In this document: positions 31,239 through 36,368 of the stretch, piece after piece
Layout: the number at the start of each line of letters is the position of its first letter
Numbering within the stretch: the stretch's first letter is position 1
Assembly: GCA_017624895.1 (NCBI GenBank)
Contig: JAGAMB010000019.1
Span: 1 to 36,368 of the forward strand
Direction: 5' to 3'
Source: Ruminococcus sp.
GTDB lineage: Bacteria > Bacillota > Clostridia > Oscillospirales > Ruminococcaceae
Length of the DNA: 36,368 nucleotides
Translations under genes and position numbers: made by a program
The notes under the pieces: generated by a model
Database searches by the model: none
Told to the model about the DNA's origin: nothing
The model's input: only the letters and a program-made list of their open reading frames with translations

Positions 31239-32129
31239 TCATTTACCGCCGTTTTTCTCCCCGATAATATGAACATCAAGCTGATTATAGGGGATTTCTA
31301 TGCCGCTTCTGTCGAAAATACGCTTGACCGTTTCGTTGAGGGTGTAGCTGACCTCCATAAAATCGTCATTCTTTACCCACACGCGTACATCAATGGCAAT
31401 GGCACTTTCTTTGTGAGCTGCCATTCTTACAATAGGTGCAGGATCTGAAAGTATAAGCGGATCTTCCATAGCCGCTGTCAAAATAAGTGAACGTGCAAGG
31501 TTAAAATCTGCGTCATAGCTTATATCAAAAGTAAGATCAACTCGTCTTGTTGGAGTTTCCGTGTAATTTATAAGTCTTGCTGATGTTACATTACCGTTTG
31601 GGATAAGTATTGTTTTTCCGTCAAAGGTGTTGAGTTTGGTGTAGAGTATCCCTATAGCCTGTACAACGCCGACAGTACCGTCAAGCTCCACCGTATCGCC
31701 TGCAGAAAACGGCTTGGAAAAAAGAATAATAAATCCTCCGCAGAGATTTGTAAGGCAGTTCTGCAATGCAAGGCTGGCTGCAAGTCCTGCAGCACCGAGT
31801 ATGGTTATTATGGAGGACATAGGCACATTCAGAACAGATAATGCCATTATGATCACAACGGCATAAAGAACTACTCTTATAACCGACACAATAAAGCTTC
31901 TTGCGGCATTGTCCATATTTGAACGCTTCATAGCCTTTGATGCGATGCGGCTTATTATACGGGAAAGGAGTATTCCCAATACAAGCACAATTACAGCTAT
32001 TATCAGCAGGGGCAGTATATTTCTGAAATAGTCCATAACACCGCTGAAAAATCCTGATGCCTTGTCAACGTGTTCCTGTATGACCTCCTGCACAGGGACA
32101 GCAGTTGTTTCCTGTATATTTTCTTCCAT
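31239..32129 (-). CDS. mscS: Small-conductance mechanosensitive channel (MscS family)
   Basis: A homoheptameric membrane channel that opens under membrane tension to release solutes on hypo-osmotic shock. The 296-residue protein has three hydrophobic segments (about 36-60, 82-103, 108-135). The last contains the pore helix LGAAGLAASLALQNCLTNLCGGFIIL, and the beta-domain motif FSKPFSAGDTVELDG follows. The C-terminal domain ends with IPYNQLDVHI. The first 25 residues are acidic and extra compared with E. coli MscS. It heads the operon with two flavoproteins, a small unknown and rsmA, and has a good promoter 36-64 bp before its ATG. Confidence 0.93.
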   Translation of the reverse strand: MEENIQETTAVPVQEVIQEHVDKASGFFSGVMDYFRNILPLLIIAVIVLVLGILLSRIISRIASKAMKRSNMDNAARSFIVSVIRVVLYAVVIIMALSVLNVPMSSIITILGAAGLAASLALQNCLTNLCGGFIILFSKPFSAGDTVELDGTVGVVQAIGILYTKLNTFDGKTILIPNGNVTSARLINYTETPTRRVDLTFDISYDADFNLARSLILTAAMEDPLILSDPAPIVRMAAHKESAIAIDVRVWVKNDDFMEVSYTLNETVKRIFDRSGIEIPYNQLDVHIIGEKNGGK

Positions 32130-32164
32130 ATAAATATCCTTTCTTTGCCAAAGATTACAAGTCT

Positions 32165-32193
32165 ATTATATCAGATTTTTCTGCTTTAGTCAA
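32165..32193 (-). promoter_or_regulatory. Promoter of the mscS-rsmA operon
   Basis: Minus-strand TTGACT (32193-32188) and TATAAT (32170-32165) with 17-bp spacing. It is the only good promoter seen for the five genes down to rsmA. Confidence 0.7.
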
Positions 32194-32257
32194 TCAATAT
32201 ATCACTCCGCAGGAAAAAGGCGCGTTTTATTTTTTATATTTAATATGTAAAAATCTA

Positions 32258-32286
32258 TTGAAATCAGTCAGAAAATGGTGTATAAT
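32258..32286 (+). promoter_or_regulatory. Promoter of the CE2-type esterase gene
   Basis: TTGAAA (32258-32263) and TATAAT (32281-32286) with 17-bp spacing. AGAAAATGGTGTATAATTA is identical to the YegP promoter core at 26644. Confidence 0.75.
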
Positions 32287-32307
32287 TAAAAAAGAGATAA
32301 ACGCAAC

Positions 32308-32350
32308 GCAAAATTAATCTGTAAATTAACTATTTTTTAATTAATTTTGC
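32308..32350 (+). promoter_or_regulatory. Perfect stem-loop in the CE2 leader
   Basis: GCAAAATTAAT (32308-32318) and ATTAATTTTGC (32340-32350) are perfect 11-bp arms around 21 nt. The ribosome site GGAGG begins 14 bp later. There is no T-run inside the unit, so I read it as a leader structure, perhaps stabilising the mRNA. Confidence 0.5.
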
Positions 32351-32377
32351 ACGTTAACTAATTAGGAGGAATCACAA

Positions 32378-34096
32378 ATGAAAAAACGTATTACTACTGC
32401 GGCTGCTGTAATTTCTGCTTTTGCACTAGCAGGAACTACCGTATATGCAGCTTCAAAGTTTACTGCCAACGACCTGAAAGACCTGAGCAATTCACTTCTC
32501 GGTGTATCTGATGTCAAGGAAGGACAGGATCTCACAGGGGATAATGTCGTTAATGTTTACGACATTATAAAAATGCGTGAAAGCTTTATTGCAGGCACAG
32601 GCGAATTTGCTGAACAGGTTATAGGCATTACTGACAGCAATACAAAATATATCGGCAGAAACATATACGACGATAATAAAATCACATGGCTTGTCCAGAG
32701 TGGTTCTGCTGTTGAATTTACAGTTAACGCAAAATCTGCTGAAATCACCATAAACGGCGATGGTCATACTGAAAGCGATGAAAAATACCGTCCCCGATAC
32801 GCTGTTATCGTTGACGATGAAATTATTCTTGACGAGCTTCTCAGCGTTAAGGAAAAAACTGTCAAGCTCTTTGAGGGTACTGCTGCAAGATCTGCAACAG
32901 TCAAGGTTATCCACCTTTCAGAGGCTAACAACGGAGCTGTCGGCGTAAGCAGCATCAAGGTAAATTCCGACTCTCCAATACCCGTTGCTCCCACAGCTAA
33001 AAAGGATCTGTCAATTGAATTTGTAGGCGACTCGATCACCTGCGCTTATGGAGTTGAGGGCGAAAGTCAGTACGAGGGCTTTATGACATCCACAGAGAAT
33101 TTTATGAAATCCTATGCTTATCTTACTGCAAAGCAGCTTGACGCTGATTACAGCGCGGTAAGCTACAGCGGTCACGGTATCGTATCAGGCTACAGCTCCA
33201 GCGGCGATGCCGTAACAGACAGCCTTGTTCCCGACTATTACGATTATGTTGGAAAAATCGGCAGCTATAAAACACCATGGGATTTCAAATCACATAAAAA
33301 TGATGTGGTTGTTATCAACCTTGGTACAAATGACAATACATACTGTTCAAAGGATTACGAAACAAGAGGAGTTGAATATGCGGAGAAATACGCTGAATTT
33401 CTCACACACGTTCACGAGGTAAATCCCGAAGCTTACATTATTTGCACAGTAGGAACTATGGGCTGCACAGAAATGTACCCGTATATCGAAATGGCAGTCG
33501 AAAGCTTCAAAAAGTCCTCCGGATATGACAGAATTATGTCATATCAGTCGGCTACCCATACTCAGTCCGACGGCTACGGCTCCGACTGGCACCCCTCCCC
33601 TGTTACACAGCAGAACAGCGCATATGTCCTTGCAGATAAGATATGCCAGGCTCTGGGTATGGAATCCAGCCAGATAGGACTTAATGTTGCCGCTGACGCT
33701 GTTTTCTCATCTGAAACCGATGATACTGCCAATATGTCCGCATATTTCTCTGATTGGGATCACTCCTATCACATCACTACCGTTGCAGGCGGTGAGAAAA
33801 AGGAGTCAATCCAGGCATTTGTAAGCGGAATTGATATTAAAAAGGGCGGAAAGTATCGTCTTAGCTTCAAGATAGAAACAAGCGACGGGGCAGAAATCCC
33901 CTTTGTAATCCGCAGCAAGTCCACAGGCGAGATCATCCTCGAAGATACTTTTATAGGAACTGGTACAAAATCGCCTTATGAAAAGGAATTTGAGTCATCA
34001 ATTACTGCGGCTGACGCTGAGCTTGTGTTCTCTCTCGGAGGAACAAATAACCTGCGTATGAGCCTTTATGAGGTTAAGGCGGTAAAGTTTGGATAA
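32378..34096 (+). CDS. Cellulosomal SGNH/CE2-type carbohydrate esterase with N-terminal dockerin-like segment
   Basis: A secreted esterase of 572 residues that probably removes acetyl groups from plant polysaccharides. A signal peptide ends near residue 24. Residues 27-75 resemble a dockerin with one clear calcium loop (DLTGDNVVNVYD) and a degraded first repeat. A beta-sandwich (about 85-200) leads into the SGNH hydrolase domain, as in family CE2. Catalytic residues are Ser219 in GDSITCAYG, Asn318 in GTND, and Asp403/His405 in SDWHPS. The last 125 residues form a second beta-rich, carbohydrate-binding-like module. It has a leader stem-loop, GGAGG 8 bp before the ATG and its own terminator. 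Confidence 0.92.
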   Translation: MKKRITTAAAVISAFALAGTTVYAASKFTANDLKDLSNSLLGVSDVKEGQDLTGDNVVNVYDIIKMRESFIAGTGEFAEQVIGITDSNTKYIGRNIYDDNKITWLVQSGSAVEFTVNAKSAEITINGDGHTESDEKYRPRYAVIVDDEIILDELLSVKEKTVKLFEGTAARSATVKVIHLSEANNGAVGVSSIKVNSDSPIPVAPTAKKDLSIEFVGDSITCAYGVEGESQYEGFMTSTENFMKSYAYLTAKQLDADYSAVSYSGHGIVSGYSSSGDAVTDSLVPDYYDYVGKIGSYKTPWDFKSHKNDVVVINLGTNDNTYCSKDYETRGVEYAEKYAEFLTHVHEVNPEAYIICTVGTMGCTEMYPYIEMAVESFKKSSGYDRIMSYQSATHTQSDGYGSDWHPSPVTQQNSAYVLADKICQALGMESSQIGLNVAADAVFSSETDDTANMSAYFSDWDHSYHITTVAGGEKKESIQAFVSGIDIKKGGKYRLSFKIETSDGAEIPFVIRSKSTGEIILEDTFIGTGTKSPYEKEFESSITAADAELVFSLGGTNNLRMSLYEVKAVKFG

Positions 34097-34124
34097 TGAG
34101 CAATTTTCAATGCGTAATTATAGG

Positions 34125-34157
34125 GGCGGCAGTCTTAACGATTGCCGTCTTTTTTTT
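34125..34157 (+). terminator. Terminator of the CE2 gene
   Basis: GGCGGCAGTC and GATTGCCGTC pair (two G-U pairs) around TTAAC, followed by a run of nine T. Confidence 0.85.
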
Positions 34158-34172
34158 GTGTATTGATATATT

Positions 34173-34245
34173 TTGTAGGGGCGGATAATATCCGCCCGTA
34201 AGATTATGGAAAAACCTGAATTTCGTACCGAAATTGCGGACACGA
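34173..34245 (+). repeat. REP-like dispersed repeat, copy 4 (rearranged)
   Basis: TGTAGGGGCGGATAATATCC then GCCCG, followed by a second unit start GAAAAACCTGAATTTCG and CCGAAATTGCGGAC. The order of the two blocks is swapped compared with the copy at 4199, which suggests tandem partial units. The remaining part of 34158-34396 holds only a terminator and low-complexity CTAA-rich sequence. Confidence 0.65.
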
Positions 34246-34280
34246 CTCAACCTGTCACTACAAAAATATCATCACATACT

Positions 34281-34311
34281 AAAAAGGACGGCAGAAAAAT
34301 TTCCACCGTCC
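34281..34311 (-). terminator. Terminator downstream of the LRR-dockerin gene
   Basis: On the minus strand GGACGG and CCGTCC surround a 14-nt loop and are followed by TTTTT. It lies about 86 bp after the stop codon. Confidence 0.7.
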
Positions 34312-34396
34312 ATAATTTTTAATTTATTTGCCGTACCAAAAAGCTAAAGGCTAATAGCTAACGACTAAAGGCTTTTTAAATAATTACGAATTATAA

Positions 34397-36368
34397 TCAA
34401 TCCCATGAAGGCTCTTTGCCTGTGGAAATCATTGCATAATATTCAAGTATTTTTGAAGCGTCTGAGGAATCAGTTTTGCTGTCGTTATTTACATCTGCGG
34501 CTTTCTTCTGATTTTCAGTAAATGCTCCTGCTCCACCTGTCTGAATTACTGCATATTCTTCAAGTACCAATGAAGCGTCGGAGGAATCAACCTTTCCGTC
34601 CTCATTAACATCGCCCAAAACAACTGCCGCTGGATTATCCTCAAGAGCAACAAATTTTATGTTGTATTTTTCAGCGTATGCCTGAACCTCCGAATTTTCA
34701 CAACCGTATATTACTGTTGTATCAGGAATAGTATTTTCAACATCATCAATTACACATTCAGGATTTTTAAGTGTGATTGAAGCTAATTTTTCACATCCTT
34801 CAAAAGCTGAATGTCCAATTTCTATAATACTCTCAGGAAGTGTAACAGATGTCAGATTTATACAGTCTCTAAATGTAGAATATTCAATATCCGTAACGCC
34901 GTCTGGTATTACAATTGATTCCAATGATGTACAGCCACAAAATGCATAAGGACCTATGTACATAATATCATCAGAAATAGTTACCGATTTAAGATTTGTA
35001 CAATAGGAGAATGCAGCTACTTCTATACCTGTAACCCCTTTTTCGACTACAACCTTAACTATATCTTTTTGATAGTTTCTCCACGGTATATTGTTGTCAT
35101 GAAAATACATACCTCCCCAGGCTCCGCTGATAGTGAGCGTACCCTCGCTGTCAAACATCCAAGAAACTCCATCTTCCTCCATTCCACCACATTCGCCTGA
35201 ATCTATTACTTCAATAGCCGGTTTTCCTTCAAGTGCAACAAATTTTCTGTTGTATTTTTCGGCATATGCCTGTGCTGTGGAGTTTTCATAGCCGTAGATT
35301 GTGCCGTTGAAAACATTTTCCTCTGTATCAAAATCGTGAGAATTGCATATTGTGTGTTCTGCATCAGCAATTCTACATCCCGGATGTTCAAAAATAACTG
35401 ATTTCAAATTTGAACAACCACACAATGCTGTAAAATCTACTTTTTTGACATTTTTAGAAAATGTAATTGTTTCAAGGCTTTGGCAATCTCTGAATACTCC
35501 GATGTTTATGGTTCCAACGCCGCTTGGGAGAGTAACTTCCTTCAAGTTAACACAGCCGTAGAATGCAGAATGTCCCATTTCTGTAACACTTTCAGGAATT
35601 TTTATTGAAGTCAATCCTGTACAGTCAAAAAAGGCACCTGTTTTGATATTTGTCACGCTATCGGGAATTGTTATTTCCGCTATTTTTTCACAGCCACTAA
35701 AAGCCTGCTCCCCTATAGTTGTAACACCATTTTCAATTATTACTTTTGTAATTTTATCAGAATGTTCACTCCAGGGCGAATTTAAAGCCCAGCTGTCCAT
35801 TTCACCTGTACCGCTGATTGTAAGAGTTCCTTTGCTATCCAGTGACCAGGTAAGTTCATAGCCTTCAGCACCACATTCACCCGAAGCCACTATTTCAGCA
35901 GCAGACTTTTCTTCAAGAGCAACAAATTTTCTGCTGTATTTCTCAGCATATGCCTGCGCTGTGGAGTTTGCATAACCGCGGATTTCGGCTGTATTGAAAA
36001 TTGTAGTTTCACTATCGTATATTGTACACTCAGGATTTTCGATTGTAATTGAAGTTAAATCTGCGCAATTTTCAAATGCAGCGCTGCCTATAGTTTTCAC
36101 ACTATCTTGAATTACTATTTCTTTCAGTTTATGACAGTTATTGAAACATACTTCTCCTATCTCAGTAACAGTATCGGGAATTACAACAGATTCAAGATTG
36201 TGACAGTTTCCGAACATACCTGTGGGAAGTGCTGTTATACTATCAGGCAGACTGACAGAAACAAGCTTATCACAGCCGTTGAATACAAAGTTGCCTATTT
36301 TAATATCTGTATCAGGCAATGTTATTGTTTCCAGACTGCCGCAGGAATAGAAAGCGTGATCTCCTATA
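34397..36368 (-). CDS. BspA-like leucine-rich-repeat protein with C-terminal dockerin (5' end outside the window)
   Basis: The frame is open to the window edge, so the start is missing; 656 residues are visible. They hold at least three blocks of LRR_5-type repeats (the pattern GAFxxCxxLxSVxIPxSVTxI) that alternate with a module starting SGECG and containing GTLTISG. The blocks share the linker AQAYAEKYNRKFVALE, which occurs three times with small changes. The last 75 residues are a dockerin: GDVNEDGKVDSSDASLVLEEY and DVNNDSKTDSSDASKILEYY, both with full calcium-loop residues. The protein is expected to be secreted and to bind a cohesin on a scaffoldin. LRR_5 proteins usually bind proteins or glycans. 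TTG at 36319 is not the start, since the repeats continue upstream. Confidence 0.93.
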   Translation of the reverse strand, partial: IGDHAFYSCGSLETITLPDTDIKIGNFVFNGCDKLVSVSLPDSITALPTGMFGNCHNLESVVIPDTVTEIGEVCFNNCHKLKEIVIQDSVKTIGSAAFENCADLTSITIENPECTIYDSETTIFNTAEIRGYANSTAQAYAEKYSRKFVALEEKSAAEIVASGECGAEGYELTWSLDSKGTLTISGTGEMDSWALNSPWSEHSDKITKVIIENGVTTIGEQAFSGCEKIAEITIPDSVTNIKTGAFFDCTGLTSIKIPESVTEMGHSAFYGCVNLKEVTLPSGVGTINIGVFRDCQSLETITFSKNVKKVDFTALCGCSNLKSVIFEHPGCRIADAEHTICNSHDFDTEENVFNGTIYGYENSTAQAYAEKYNRKFVALEGKPAIEVIDSGECGGMEEDGVSWMFDSEGTLTISGAWGGMYFHDNNIPWRNYQKDIVKVVVEKGVTGIEVAAFSYCTNLKSVTISDDIMYIGPYAFCGCTSLESIVIPDGVTDIEYSTFRDCINLTSVTLPESIIEIGHSAFEGCEKLASITLKNPECVIDDVENTIPDTTVIYGCENSEVQAYAEKYNIKFVALEDNPAAVVLGDVNEDGKVDSSDASLVLEEYAVIQTGGAGAFTENQKKAADVNNDSKTDSSDASKILEYYAMISTGKEPSWD

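Noticed and set aside
34397-36319. The LRR-dockerin protein as a complete gene starting at 36319
   Set aside because: That codon is TTG within a repeat (ETITLPD), and the frame is open with more LRR sequence up to the window edge, so the gene is cut.
1-36368. CRISPR array or tRNA genes
   Set aside because: No evenly spaced direct repeats and no cloverleaf with a GTTCNANNC T-arm were found by reading the gaps; a tRNAscan or CRISPR search would confirm this.

Overview
The window looks like chromosome from a cellulolytic, anaerobic, Gram-positive Ruminococcaceae bacterium of the genus Ruminococcus or a close relative. The evidence is a GH9 cellulase with a CBM3-like module and a C-terminal dockerin, a CE2-type esterase with an N-terminal dockerin-like segment, and a leucine-rich-repeat protein ending in a dockerin, all hallmarks of a cellulosome. 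Clostridial housekeeping genes sit around them (long-form hpf, formate-THF ligase, ThiT, GGGtGRT protein, DUF3793). Promoters are strikingly canonical: many TTGACA-like/TATAAT pairs have a spacer of exactly 17 bp. Terminators are clear GC-rich hairpins.

Layout. 1-140: right end of an IS3-family element. 162-689: ribosome hibernation factor. 1079-4157 (minus): an overlapping FHA / SEDS glycosyltransferase / transpeptidase operon for cell-wall synthesis, with a good promoter and a perfect palindrome over its start. 4182-4745: repeat-rich gap with a 157-bp MITE-like element in the fhs leader. 4746-8480 (plus): fhs-tsaE-tsaB-rpiB-membrane protein. 8481-9051: repeats and an imperfect inverted repeat. 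9052-12779 (minus): hpt, ldh and two tandem transglutaminase-like lipoproteins. 12932-17993 (minus): PAS-only protein, ThiT, GGGtGRT protein with its Fe-S scaffold-like partner, and a LUD-domain protein. 18238-21278 (plus): MATE exporter, NudC-type Nudix hydrolase, HAD phosphatase. 21336-22325 (minus): flavodoxin and DUF3793 protein behind a promoter with two copies of an operator-like inverted repeat. 22587-22924: RNase P RNA. 23283-27162 (plus): YerC/TrpR-like regulator, GH9 cellulase, YegP-like protein. 27235-32129 (minus): mscS, two flavoprotein genes, a small unknown and rsmA in one apparent operon. 32378-34096 (plus): CE2-type esterase. 34397 to the edge (minus): LRR-dockerin protein, 5' end outside the window.

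Themes. Three dockerin proteins would be displayed together on a scaffoldin that is not in this window. The GH9 and YegP genes share an unusual leader sequence, and the YegP and CE2 genes share a promoter core. Several short repeat families (a MITE and its solo ends, a four-copy REP-like hairpin, and terminators built on the same GGTATC stem) occupy the gaps and sometimes touch stop codons. The least understood parts are the GGGtGRT/Fe-S pair, the DUF3793-flavodoxin operon with its operator, the PAS protein without output domain, and the tandem transglutaminase lipoproteins. I see no tRNA, CRISPR array or prophage.
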